In this document: piece after piece, positions 10,343-18,803 of the stretch
Numbering within the stretch: position 1 is the first letter of the stretch
Layout: every line of letters begins with the position of its first letter
Assembly (NCBI GenBank): GCA_018054745.1
Contig: JAGPIX010000003.1
Span: forward strand, 1-51,741
Length of the DNA: 51,741 nucleotides
Reading direction: 5' to 3'
From: Alicycliphilus sp.
GTDB taxonomy: Bacteria > Pseudomonadota > Gammaproteobacteria > Burkholderiales > Burkholderiaceae_C
Program-made: the position numbers and the translations under genes
Notes under the pieces: model-generated
What the model saw: the letters and a program-made list of their open reading frames with translations, nothing else
Told to the model about the DNA's origin: nothing
The model's database searches: none

Positions 10343-11629
10343 TCAAGAGCCACGCCGTTCACGGGCGCGGTAAACATCTATCGTATCGACCCTGGGCGCC
10401 ACATTGCCCCAGGCATTGCGGATATAGGACAGCACGGCCGCCATTTCCTCGTCACGCAGACTCTGCGCAAAGGGTGGCATGCCATGAGGGCGTGGATTGC
10501 CGGCGGTCGCCGGTTGGTACCCGCCCTGCAGCAATACGCGCACCAGGTTGGTGGTATCGGCAAGCGTCACGGCACGGTTGCCAGCCAGTGCCGGAAAAGC
10601 GCCGCGGCGCCCCTCCCCCTGTTCGCCATGGCATTCGGCGCACTGCTGCCGATAGATATCTTGCCCGCGCTCCATCAGGTCGGCCGCAGGCTTGGCGACA
10701 GGCGGCTCGGGCTTGTCCTGCGGCGGCAGGCTGCGCAGATATACCGCCATCGCGCGCAGATCGGCATCGCTCAGGTATTGCAGGCTGCGAAACACCACCT
10801 CCGCCATCGGGCCCGACACACCGGCCTGGAGCGAAACGCCCGTCTTCAACAAAGCCACCACATCCTCCACGGGCCAGGCGGTGACAGCTGCCTCGCGCCC
10901 GGAGTTGAGTGCCGGCGCATACCAGTTCTGCGCGGGAATCAAGCCGCCATGGAACTGCGCGTCGGTGCGCAATGCGCCCAGGGCATTGCGTGGCGTATGG
11001 CAGGCAGCGCAATGCCCCAGGCCCTGCACCAGGTAGGCACCACGGTTCCACTCTGCTGACTGCGTGCTCTGCTGCACAAACGTACCAGGGCGAAAGAACA
11101 AGGCGCGCCATCCGGCCAACGCCCATTGGGTGTTGAACGGAAAGCGCAGTACATGCGGTGGACTTTGCAATGGCACTGGCGACAGGCTGCGCAAGAAGGC
11201 GTAGATGGCATCCGAATCCGCGCGCGTGATGTAGGTATAGCTGGGGTAAGGAAACGCAGGATAGAGCAGCCGCCCGTCACGCGAACGTCCGTTGTGCATG
11301 GCGCGCCAGAATTCGGCGGCCGACCAACGGCCCAGGCCCGTCGCATCGTCGGGCGTGAGGTTGGGTGCATAGACCGATCCAAAGGGTGTAGCGATGGCCC
11401 GTCCGCCAGCAAATGCCGGACCGCCCGGCTGGGTATGGCATGACATGCAGTTGCCCACGCGCACCAGATACTCACCCTGGGCAATCAACCCGGGGCTAGC
11501 CGGTGCGGCGGCGGCCTCGCGCTCGGGCAATGGCAGTTCATCCAACCGATTCAGCGCCACCAGGGCAGTCGCAGCCAACAGAATCAGCAAGGTGGCGCCA
11601 GCCCCCCATACAAGCCAGGCGCGGCCCAT
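10343..11629 (-). CDS. Membrane-anchored tri-haem cytochrome c
   Basis: A 428-residue periplasmic cytochrome anchored by an N-terminal hydrophobic segment (residues 3-26). Three CxxCH haem sites are visible: CMSCH (Cys61), CAACH near 210 and CAECH near 330, each in a class-I cytochrome c domain. The first domain is followed by FGSVYAPNLTPD and FWRAMHNGRSRDG, typical of the cytochrome subunits of membrane alcohol and sugar-acid dehydrogenases (AdhB/Gdh type). Those partners are flavin or quinoprotein dehydrogenases, and none lies next door, so the electron donor is unknown. It begins two bases after the stop of the di-haem cytochrome; a GTG at 11635 is an alternative start. Confidence 0.85.
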   Translation of the reverse strand: MGRAWLVWGAGATLLILLAATALVALNRLDELPLPEREAAAAPASPGLIAQGEYLVRVGNCMSCHTQPGGPAFAGGRAIATPFGSVYAPNLTPDDATGLGRWSAAEFWRAMHNGRSRDGRLLYPAFPYPSYTYITRADSDAIYAFLRSLSPVPLQSPPHVLRFPFNTQWALAGWRALFFRPGTFVQQSTQSAEWNRGAYLVQGLGHCAACHTPRNALGALRTDAQFHGGLIPAQNWYAPALNSGREAAVTAWPVEDVVALLKTGVSLQAGVSGPMAEVVFRSLQYLSDADLRAMAVYLRSLPPQDKPEPPVAKPAADLMERGQDIYRQQCAECHGEQGEGRRGAFPALAGNRAVTLADTTNLVRVLLQGGYQPATAGNPRPHGMPPFAQSLRDEEMAAVLSYIRNAWGNVAPRVDTIDVYRARERRGS

Positions 11630-11631
11630 GC

Positions 11632-12351
11632 TCACCGCGCGCTCCCTGCCTCGGCTGGGGCGGCAACCCCTCCACAAGGGATGGGCAGTTTTCCCTTGAA
11701 TTCAGCTGCAGGCTTGCCCTGCTCCGGCACAACCTGGGCCGCAAGCCAGCTAGCCACGGCATGCACATCCCCTGGGGCCATCTGGCGCGCAATGCGGGCC
11801 ATGCAGTCAGGCGATTGAGCGCGCCGCTGCCCCGCCTGCCAGGCCCCCAACTGGCTGCTCACATAGTCACGCGACAGCCCCAGCAGACCGGGAACAAAGG
11901 GCGCCACACCGGTCAGGGCGTCGCCATGGCATTGCGCGCAGGCGGGGATTTTTTGGCTGGCATCACCGTGGCGCACCAGTTGCTGCCCACGCTCAAGCAA
12001 GGCCCGCGCTGCCGATGTGGCCGCAGGTGGTGCATATGGCAAGTCCAATGCTCCGAAATACGCAGCCATCTCGCGCAGGTAGTCATCCGTCAGATGCTCT
12101 AGCAGATAGGACATCTGCGGATAGCTCCGCCGCCCGTCACGAAAATTGATCAGCTGGTGGTACAGGTAGCCTGCCGGCTTGCCGGCGATGCGCGGAAAGT
12201 AGCCGCTGGGCGTGGCCCGGCCCTCCTTGCCATGGCAAGCCGTGCAGGCCAGCACCCGAGCCGCCATACCGTCATCATCAAATGCCGCCTGCACCGTTGT
12301 CGCCAAGAGTCCCAGGCAAAGAGCCAGACCAAGGCGTGCCAAGCTGACCAT
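11632..12351 (-). CDS. Di-haem cytochrome c (c4/c553-like)
   Basis: A 239-residue protein with a signal peptide ending near VQA (residue 22), so it is periplasmic. It has two haem-binding motifs, CTACH (Cys36) and CAQCH near residue 139. Each is followed by a cytochrome c4-like domain; the first has YFPRIAGKPAGYLYHQLINFRDGRR and the second FVPGLLGLSRDYVSSQLGAW, shown here as family landmarks. Such proteins carry electrons between membrane dehydrogenases and terminal oxidases. It lies six bases after the SDR gene and two before the tri-haem cytochrome, so the three are almost certainly co-transcribed. Confidence 0.85.
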   Translation of the reverse strand: MVSLARLGLALCLGLLATTVQAAFDDDGMAARVLACTACHGKEGRATPSGYFPRIAGKPAGYLYHQLINFRDGRRSYPQMSYLLEHLTDDYLREMAAYFGALDLPYAPPAATSAARALLERGQQLVRHGDASQKIPACAQCHGDALTGVAPFVPGLLGLSRDYVSSQLGAWQAGQRRAQSPDCMARIARQMAPGDVHAVASWLAAQVVPEQGKPAAEFKGKLPIPCGGVAAPAEAGSAR

Positions 12352-12357
12352 ATGTGC

Positions 12358-13113
12358 TCACCCACGTCCGGCAAAGGGCATCTTCGTGGCCATCACGGTG
12401 TGGAACATGACGTTGGCCTCCAGCGGCAGGTTGGCCATGTACAGCACGCTTTGGCCGACGATGGCCACATCCATCAAGGGCTCGGCCGCAATCTGGCCGT
12501 TGGCCTGCTGCACCCCCTGCGTCATGCGCTGGGCCAGTTCGGTCTCCGCGTTGCCTACATCGATCTGACCCACGGCAATATCGTACTTACGCCCGTCCAG
12601 GGATGCGGTCTTGGTCATGCCCATCACGGCATGCTTGGTCGCGGTGTAGGCGACGGAGTTGGGCCGCGGAGTATGCGCCGAGATGGAGCCGTTGTTGATG
12701 ATGCGCCCGCCGCGCGGCGACTGCGACTTCATCACGCGAAAGGCGTTCTGCATGCAATAAAACATGCCGCTGAGGTTGATGTCCACCACATCTTTCCACT
12801 GCTGCACCGACAGATCTTCCAGCGGTATCGCGGGCGCGCCCACGCCGGCGTTGTTGAACAGCAGATCCACGCGGCCGAACTGCTGCACCGTGCGGTCGAA
12901 CAGCTGGCGCACTGCCTCGGGGTCGGCGACATCCGTGGGAACGGCCAGGGCGCGCGTACCTGCGCCGGACTCCAGCGCCACCTGCAACAGCGGCTCTTCG
13001 CGCCGACCCGCCAGGGCCACGCTCCAGCCATCTCTGAGCAAGGCCAATGCCGCGGCCTTGCCTATGCCCGTGCCGGCACCCGTGACGATGGCGATTCTTG
13101 CAGTCTGCGTCAT
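12358..13113 (-). CDS. Short-chain dehydrogenase/reductase
   Basis: A 251-residue classical SDR enzyme. Seen: the coenzyme motif TGAGTGIG (11-18), NNAG (87-90), and the catalytic set Asn113, Ser143 (NNGSISA), Tyr156 and Lys160 (YTATK). The residues after the coenzyme loop (AGRREEPL) suggest NADP(H) binding through arginine, which is inference. The C-terminal part with [18 protein letters not shown] and a conserved [11 protein letters not shown] tail is shared by many Burkholderiales SDRs of unknown substrate. GGAG precedes the ATG at 13113. It follows RNase R by 23 bases and precedes two cytochrome genes, so its substrate may feed that electron chain. Confidence 0.88.
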   Translation of the reverse strand: MTQTARIAIVTGAGTGIGKAAALALLRDGWSVALAGRREEPLLQVALESGAGTRALAVPTDVADPEAVRQLFDRTVQQFGRVDLLFNNAGVGAPAIPLEDLSVQQWKDVVDINLSGMFYCMQNAFRVMKSQSPRGGRIINNGSISAHTPRPNSVAYTATKHAVMGMTKTASLDGRKYDIAVGQIDVGNAETELAQRMTQGVQQANGQIAAEPLMDVAIVGQSVLYMANLPLEANVMFHTVMATKMPFAGRG

Positions 13114-13136
13114 GTCTGATCTCCGATTGCTGCGAC

Positions 13137-15464
13137 TCAAGGGCGCGGCTTGCGCCCTTTTGCGCCTGGTTTTCCACCGGCCTTGCCGCCGTTTCTGGAC
13201 TCACTCTTGCCGGCGCCATGCTTCTTGCCGGAGCCGCCGTGGCCGTGATCCTTGTCTTTGTGGCCACGCATGTCATGGCTCCTGGCAAAGCCTTGGGGCT
13301 GCGAGGCATCCCTCAAGCGCGCATCCTGCTCGGGGGGGCGCTTGCCGCCATCGCGCGCCTTGGCTGGCTTGCCCTGCACCGTCTCGCCCGTTTCATCCAC
13401 CAGGCGAAAGTCGATCTTGCGGCCATCCAGATCCACGCGGCTCACCTGGACGCGCACGCGCGCACCAATCGAGTAGCGAATACCCGTGCGCTCGCCACGC
13501 AGCTCCTGGCGCGCTTCGTCGAACTTGAAGTACTCGCCACCCAGCTCGGTGATGTGCACCAGGCCCTCGACATACAGGGCATCCAGCGTCACGAAGATGC
13601 CGAAACTGGTCACGGCGCTGACCACGCCGCTGTACTCCTCGCCCAGGTGCTCGCGCATGTACTGGCACTTGAGCCATGCCTCCACGTCGCGGCTGGCCTC
13701 GTCGGCCCGACGCTCGTTGGCGCTGCAATGCAGGCCCGCGGCCTCCCAGGCCTGGGTGTCGCGCACGCTGATGGCGCCCTTGCCTGGCCTGATCGCCGGT
13801 TCGGCCACCTTGGAGGCCAGGCGCTTGGCCAGCTTGAACTGCGCCTCGCCAGGCGTGGGCAAGGCCGGAAGCGCGTACTTGGTGCCGGCCAGTATGGACT
13901 TGATGACACGGTGCACCAGCAAGTCAGGGTAGCGGCGAATGGGGCTGGTGAAATGCGTGTAGGCCTCGAACGCCAGGCCAAAGTGGCCACTGTTGATGGG
14001 CGTGTAGATCGCCTGCTGCATGGAGCGCAGCAGCATGGTGTGGATCTGCTGCGCATCGGGCCTGTCCTTGGTGGCCTCGGCAATGGCCTGGAACTCCTCG
14101 GGACGCGGGTCGTCACTGATCGACATGCCCACGCCCATGGCCTTCAGATAGCCGCGCAGGATGTCCTGCTTTTCCGGCGTCGGCCCCTCGTGCACACGGT
14201 ACAGCGCCGGACGATGCGCCTGCTCGACAAAGTCTGCACTGCAGACATTGGCCGCCAGCATGGCCTCCTCGATCAGCCTGTGGGCCTCGGTGCGCACGCG
14301 CGGCACGATCTTGTCGATGCGGCCGTTGTCGTCGCAAATGATCTGCGTCTCTGTGGTCTCGAAGTCCACTGCGCCACGCGCCTGGCGTGCAGTCAGCAAG
14401 GCGCGATAGCAGTCGTGCAGGTTCAGCAGATTGCCCACGCGATCCTGGTATTTCGCTGCCTCCGGCCCACGCGTATTCCCCAGCACGGCCGAAACCTCGT
14501 TGTAGGTCAGCCGGGCATGGCTGAGCATCACGGCCGGATAGAACTGATAGGCCTGTACCTCGCCCTTGGCACTGACCATCATGTCGCAAACCATGCACAG
14601 GCGCTCGACATGCGGGTTCAGCGAGCACAGGCCGTTGGAGAGTTTCTCCGGCAGCATCGGAATCACGCGCCGCGGAAAATACACGCTGGTGGCGCGGTCG
14701 TAGGCGTCGATATCGATGTCACTGCCGGTTTCCACATAGTGGCTCACGTCAGCAATGGCTACCAACAGGCGCCAGCCCTTGCCGCGCCCGACCTTGACGG
14801 GCTCGCAATACACGGCATCGTCAAAGTCGCGGGCATCCTCGCCGTCGATGGTGACGAGTGGAATATCCGTGAGATCGACGCGCCGGCGCTTATCGAGCGC
14901 GCGCACCGTGTCGGGCAGCGCCTTGGCCTGCGCCAGACAGGCCTCAGAAAACTCATGCGGCACGCCATATTTGCGCACCGCGATCTCCACCTCCATGCCG
15001 GGATCGTCCACCTCGCCCAACACTTCGACCACGCGCCCCACGGGCTGACCAAACAGGGCCGGCGGCTCGGTCAACTGCACCACCACCACCTGGCCGGTGG
15101 CAGCGGATCCCGTGGCGCCCTTGGGGATCAGTACGTCCTGGCCGTAGCGCTTGTCCTCGGGGGCCACCAGCCAAACGCCACTTTCCTGCAACAGCCGGCC
15201 GATGATGGGTTGCGGTGGCCGTTCAATGATCTCCAGCACACGCCCCTCGGGCCGACCACGCTTGTCCTGGCGCACGATGCGCACACGCACCCTATCCTTG
15301 TGCAACACGGCGCGCATTTCGTTGGGGGGAATGTAGATGTCCGGCTCACCATCATCGCGAATGACGAACCCATGCCCGTCACGGTGACCTTGCACGGAGC
15401 CCTCGATCTCATCCGAAGAAATTTGCGCCGCGGACGGGCCGGAGTATTTTTTTTTGCTATACAA
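13137..15464 (-). CDS. rnr: Exoribonuclease R
   Basis: About 775 residues: a 3'-5' exoribonuclease that degrades structured RNA, rRNA fragments and tmRNA-tagged mRNA. Order: a cold-shock domain ([20 protein letters not shown]), a second OB fold, the RNB catalytic domain with [13 protein letters not shown] and [21 protein letters not shown], an S1 domain near 620-700, and a Lys/Gly/Arg-rich tail. The start is unusual. No ATG lies in frame before residue 49 of the frame used here, and the region further upstream is antisense to a tRNA gene. I chose the TTG at 15464, which has AGGAAAG about eight bases upstream. That TTG overlaps the probable -10 box of the tRNA promoter on the other strand. Confidence 0.9.
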   Translation of the reverse strand: MYSKKKYSGPSAAQISSDEIEGSVQGHRDGHGFVIRDDGEPDIYIPPNEMRAVLHKDRVRVRIVRQDKRGRPEGRVLEIIERPPQPIIGRLLQESGVWLVAPEDKRYGQDVLIPKGATGSAATGQVVVVQLTEPPALFGQPVGRVVEVLGEVDDPGMEVEIAVRKYGVPHEFSEACLAQAKALPDTVRALDKRRRVDLTDIPLVTIDGEDARDFDDAVYCEPVKVGRGKGWRLLVAIADVSHYVETGSDIDIDAYDRATSVYFPRRVIPMLPEKLSNGLCSLNPHVERLCMVCDMMVSAKGEVQAYQFYPAVMLSHARLTYNEVSAVLGNTRGPEAAKYQDRVGNLLNLHDCYRALLTARQARGAVDFETTETQIICDDNGRIDKIVPRVRTEAHRLIEEAMLAANVCSADFVEQAHRPALYRVHEGPTPEKQDILRGYLKAMGVGMSISDDPRPEEFQAIAEATKDRPDAQQIHTMLLRSMQQAIYTPINSGHFGLAFEAYTHFTSPIRRYPDLLVHRVIKSILAGTKYALPALPTPGEAQFKLAKRLASKVAEPAIRPGKGAISVRDTQAWEAAGLHCSANERRADEASRDVEAWLKCQYMREHLGEEYSGVVSAVTSFGIFVTLDALYVEGLVHITELGGEYFKFDEARQELRGERTGIRYSIGARVRVQVSRVDLDGRKIDFRLVDETGETVQGKPAKARDGGKRPPEQDARLRDASQPQGFARSHDMRGHKDKDHGHGGSGKKHGAGKSESRNGGKAGGKPGAKGRKPRP

Positions 15465-15465
15465 T
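15460..15465 (+). promoter_or_regulatory. Probable -10 box of the first tRNA-Leu gene
   Basis: TATACAAT (15458-15465) ends 18 bases before the tRNA. The second tRNA-Leu has TACAAT at nearly the same distance, and the two leaders share CCTGAAAT directly before the tRNA. No convincing -35 box is visible here. Confidence 0.5.
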
Positions 15466-15483
15466 CTATTTCTTTCCTGAAAT

Positions 15484-15568
<85 letters not shown>

Positions 15569-15601
15569 AGTTTAACGAGAACCCGCAGGGGTTTTGAGCT
15601 C

Positions 15602-15638
15602 AAAGGCCGCTTTCCTCGAAAGCGGCCTTTTTGTTTTT
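15602..15638 (+). terminator. Rho-independent terminator after the first tRNA-Leu
   Basis: AAAGGCCGCTTT (15602-15613) pairs perfectly with AAAGCGGCCTTT (15619-15630) around a five-base loop. A T-rich tract follows (TTTTTGTTTTT). Confidence 0.9.
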
Positions 15639-15712
15639 GCCAACGCCCGGAAAGCTGGCGCAACGCAAACCAACTCAGGCGGGTCGCTCGCAAAAATATC
15701 AACAAACTTTCT

Positions 15713-15738
15713 TTGACTCCTAAAAATCGCATTACAAT
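15713..15738 (+). promoter_or_regulatory. Probable promoter of the second tRNA-Leu gene
   Basis: TACAAT (15733-15738) lies 17 bases before the tRNA start. TTGACT (15713-15718) resembles a -35 box, but the 14-base spacing is short. The -10 box sits inside a small palindrome, CGCATTACAATGCG (15729-15742). Confidence 0.45.
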
Positions 15739-15755
15739 GCGATCTTCCCTGAAAT

Positions 15756-15840
<85 letters not shown>

Positions 15841-15849
15841 AAATAGAAC

Positions 15850-15882
15850 AAAGGCCGCTGATGAACATCAGCGGCCTTTTTG
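15850..15882 (+). terminator. Rho-independent terminator after the second tRNA-Leu
   Basis: The arms 15850-15863 and 15866-15879 are perfectly complementary (AAAGGCCGCTGATG against its reverse complement), and the stem ends in TTTTTG. The core AAGGCCGC/GCGGCCTT is shared with the terminator of the first copy, but the upper stems differ. Confidence 0.88.
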
Positions 15883-15945
15883 TTTGCACTCCCTTGGCGC
15901 ACAAGCATCGCGGCGGCAACACAGGGCCGCCGCACACAAAGCCCG

Positions 15946-18600
15946 CTACTTGCGCAGCAAAACCTTGAGCACGCTTTGCAGCCGACGGGCGCTGGCCTCA
16001 TCACTGGCGCCGGCAAGCACCTGGGCAGCATCCTGCGCCCAGGTCTGTGCCGGAGCCGGATCATTGCGGCGCGTGAGCATTTGCAGCTGCAGGGCGCGGC
16101 GAGCAGCCAGTTGATCGGCTGGCGTGGGTACATCGGCGGCCATTTCCAGGCGCAATAGAGCCTGTTCAGTACCCGTACCTGCCGGGGCTGCGGCAATGGC
16201 CTGCCCCCAAGCGGCGCGCACGCCGGCGGACACCTTGCCACCGAGCTCCTGCAACGTAGGCAGCTGCTCGGCATCGCGGCTCTTCCAGGCCGCCATCAGT
16301 TGGGTGAGCGCCTCGCCATGCGCCTGGGCGGCCAGTTTGCGCAACGCGGTTTGTGCATGCTCCATGGCATCGCGCTGGGCCCGGAAGGCGGTATCGCCCA
16401 GGCGCGGTCCGCGTGCTTCAAAAGCTTCGCGCTCGCGGCCACGCCCCGCGCCATCGCGCGGGCCACGGCCGTCGCGCGCATCACGGCGCTCACTGCCTGG
16501 GCGGCCGGCACGTGCCGGTTGCGCCGACTCGGCCTTGCGCATGCCCGGCCTGTCGTCGCCACGCACCGCCACCACCGGTCGCACGGGAGCGGCAGCAACA
16601 GGCTTGGCACTCTCCTGATTTACTTCTGAATTTATAGCTGTTTGCGCTTGATCCGCCTGCGTTTGGGGCTGATTTGCATCAGATTCGACTGCCTTGGCCT
16701 GTTCCTTGATGGCCAATTCCAGCGCCGCCATTGCAGCGCGAATCTGTTGCGCATCGCCCGAAGCGCTGGCAGCCTCCAGCGCCTTGGAGGCGTCCAGCAC
16801 GGCGCGGTCGCGCGCACTCAACTGCTCGGCACTGCGCTCACGCTCGACTGTCTTGCGGTTGAATGCATCATCAATGGGCTTGCGAAAAGCGTCCCACAGC
16901 CTTTGCTCATGCTTGCGATCCAGTGGCACGGACTGGGCCTCTGCCTGCCAGCGCTGCTGCAGCGCCTTGATGGCGTCAATGCGCAGTGAAGCCGCCGCGC
17001 CCAGGGCCTCGGCCTCGGCAATCATGGCCTGGCGCAGCTGCAGGCTGGCCTTTTGCGCAGTCTCCAGCGGCGCAGCAGCCGCGCCCAGCGCCTGCTTCCA
17101 AAGCGGCTGCAGCTCGGCAAACACCTTTTCACTCACATGGCCGCCTGCGCGCCAGCGCTCGCCAAACTGGTGCAGGGCACGGTTCACGGCCTTCCAGTCG
17201 GCCGCCGCCGCGGCCCCCTGCTCCTGCGCCCAGGTGGTCACTTCTTCAATCAGGGCCATGCGCTGCGCGCGGTGCTCAACCCCTTCGGCGCGCACCTTTT
17301 CCAGCCAGGATTCGACCACCTTGTGGGCGGCGTTGCAGGCATCGTCAAACTTTTTCCACAGTCCATGGTTGGCCGGTGCGCCCTGGTCGGCCTGCTTCCA
17401 CTGCTCGCGCAGCTGGCGCAGGGTTTCCTGCATCTTGCGGCCACCCAGGGCCTGGCCATCGGGGCGACGCAGCAACGCCTCGGCTCGGGCCACCAGGTCT
17501 TCGCGCACCTGGTCGGCGCTCCAGCGCTGCCAGCCCTCGAGTTCGCCGGCAGCTACCAGGGCCGCATGCACCTTGCGCTCCAGCTCTGCGTCGATGAAAC
17601 GGCCATGCGGCTTGAGTATCGCGCGCAGCGCCGCAGCCGCGCCGGCACTGGCCTTGCCATGCCCTTGGGCAGTCTCCTGCTCCAGCTTGGCCAAGGCCTC
17701 GCTCACGGCCTGCACGGCCTTGTCGCGCACCTCGGGATCGACCTTGGGTTTGGCTGCGGTACGGGCCGGCGCGCTGGCGGCGGCCTCGGCCGGCAAGCCG
17801 CGCGCCTGACGCAGCTCATCGGCCCACACTGGCACGGGCGGCAGGGGCGCCGCCGCGTCCTGGGCAGCGGCCACGGTCAATGCCAGGGCCGACTGAAACG
17901 CCTCCCAGACCACCAGCAACTGGCTGCGCGAAGACTCCAGTTGCGTTGGAAAGCGCGCCTCCACGCTGGGCCAGGCAGCATCGCCCGTCAGCACCTGTGC
18001 CTGCTCTTGCCAACGGCCCACATCAGCGCTCAAGGCCTCCAGTGCCGCCTGGGCGTCCTGCCAGGGCTTGGTGGACAGCACCTCGATGCGCTGTGCCAAC
18101 AGCACCGCCGCCTCACGCTGCACCTGCACACGGTGCTGCAGGTCTTCAATGGTCTTCACGCGCTCACTCAGCTGCGCCTTGAGCAGAGACAGCGGCTCGC
18201 GCGACAGTGCGGCGCCGGCCTTGGCCGCGTCACGCTGCCAGGCCAGGGCATCGGCAATGTTCAGCTGGGCCGCGGCCAGCAACGCCTCGGCCTTGGCCTG
18301 CCATTCGGCGGCAATGACCGCCTGCCCCTGCGCACGCCGGATTTCGTCGAGCCGCTCGCGCACCGCCCGGGCCGCGCCCTTGTCGCGGGCGCTGAGCTCC
18401 TTGAAGACCTCCTGCAACTGATCGGTGGCGGGTTGCGTGACAAGCCACTCACGGATACGCGCCGAGCGCTCGCCGGACGTGGCGGCCGAGAAAGCGCCGC
18501 CCGTCAGAGCATCCAGGGGATGCGGCTCGGTGGTCTTGGTTTGAACCGGGGTCGCTTCGGGTGCGTCGGACATTTTGCTGCGAGAAGAAAAAGGGAACAT
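15946..18600 (-). CDS. DUF349-repeat protein
   Basis: About 884 residues, rich in Ala, Gln, Glu and Arg, predicted to be almost entirely helical. Several DUF349 repeats can be seen: KPWQDAQAALEALSADVGRW, then stretches with LRQLREQWKQADQGAPANHGLWKKFDDACN and LQQRWQAEAQSVPLDRKHEQRLWDAFRKPID, each showing the W..LW..F spacing. An Arg/Gly/Asp-rich disordered region (about 700-760) precedes a C-terminal helical domain. Function is not established. I prefer the ATG at 18600 (MFPFSSRSK), because homologues I know tend to start with a similar MF.F sequence; MSDAPEA at 18573 is possible. The frame contains a degenerate ATAGCTGTTTGCGCTT element, and a terminator-like hairpin lies 12 bases before the start. 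Confidence 0.82.
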   Translation of the reverse strand: MFPFSSRSKMSDAPEATPVQTKTTEPHPLDALTGGAFSAATSGERSARIREWLVTQPATDQLQEVFKELSARDKGAARAVRERLDEIRRAQGQAVIAAEWQAKAEALLAAAQLNIADALAWQRDAAKAGAALSREPLSLLKAQLSERVKTIEDLQHRVQVQREAAVLLAQRIEVLSTKPWQDAQAALEALSADVGRWQEQAQVLTGDAAWPSVEARFPTQLESSRSQLLVVWEAFQSALALTVAAAQDAAAPLPPVPVWADELRQARGLPAEAAASAPARTAAKPKVDPEVRDKAVQAVSEALAKLEQETAQGHGKASAGAAAALRAILKPHGRFIDAELERKVHAALVAAGELEGWQRWSADQVREDLVARAEALLRRPDGQALGGRKMQETLRQLREQWKQADQGAPANHGLWKKFDDACNAAHKVVESWLEKVRAEGVEHRAQRMALIEEVTTWAQEQGAAAAADWKAVNRALHQFGERWRAGGHVSEKVFAELQPLWKQALGAAAAPLETAQKASLQLRQAMIAEAEALGAAASLRIDAIKALQQRWQAEAQSVPLDRKHEQRLWDAFRKPIDDAFNRKTVERERSAEQLSARDRAVLDASKALEAASASGDAQQIRAAMAALELAIKEQAKAVESDANQPQTQADQAQTAINSEVNQESAKPVAAAPVRPVVAVRGDDRPGMRKAESAQPARAGRPGSERRDARDGRGPRDGAGRGREREAFEARGPRLGDTAFRAQRDAMEHAQTALRKLAAQAHGEALTQLMAAWKSRDAEQLPTLQELGGKVSAGVRAAWGQAIAAAPAGTGTEQALLRLEMAADVPTPADQLAARRALQLQMLTRRNDPAPAQTWAQDAAQVLAGASDEASARRLQSVLKVLLRK
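16628..16675. repeat. Degenerate copy of the ATAGCTGTTTGCGCTT hairpin family inside the DUF349 gene
   Basis: The plus strand reads ATAGCTGTTTGCGCTT and, after 14 bases, GGGGCTGATTT. The first part and the GGCTGATTT tail match the intergenic copy at 27260-27305; the right arm is no longer complementary. In the gene it encodes the stretch around QAQTAINSE, close to the KAQTAIK encoded by the copy in truB. Confidence 0.55.
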
Positions 18601-18611
18601 GGATTCATCGA

Positions 18612-18642
18612 GAAAAATGGCGGGCTGCCTACTGCAGCCCGC
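18612..18642 (-). terminator. Intrinsic terminator or attenuator before the DUF349 start codon
   Basis: GCGGGCTGC (18620-18628) pairs perfectly with GCAGCCCGC (18634-18642) around a five-base loop. On the minus strand CATTTTTCT follows. It is 160 bases after the stop of the DUF748 gene and ends only 12 bases before the DUF349 start. It may terminate the DUF748 transcript, act as an attenuator in the DUF349 leader, or both. Confidence 0.75.
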
Positions 18643-18803
18643 ACCATGCCAGGCGAAGAGCCCACGGCCCATGCTTGGCAAAGCTGCTATTTTCGCCTCA
18701 ATTCAGAGCGCAGCCTTTATCTGGAGCAAGTCAGGCCAATGGCAGCACCAAAATTGGCCGCCGCCGTACTCGGCATGGCGACACAAGCCGGCACTGCCTG
18801 CGC

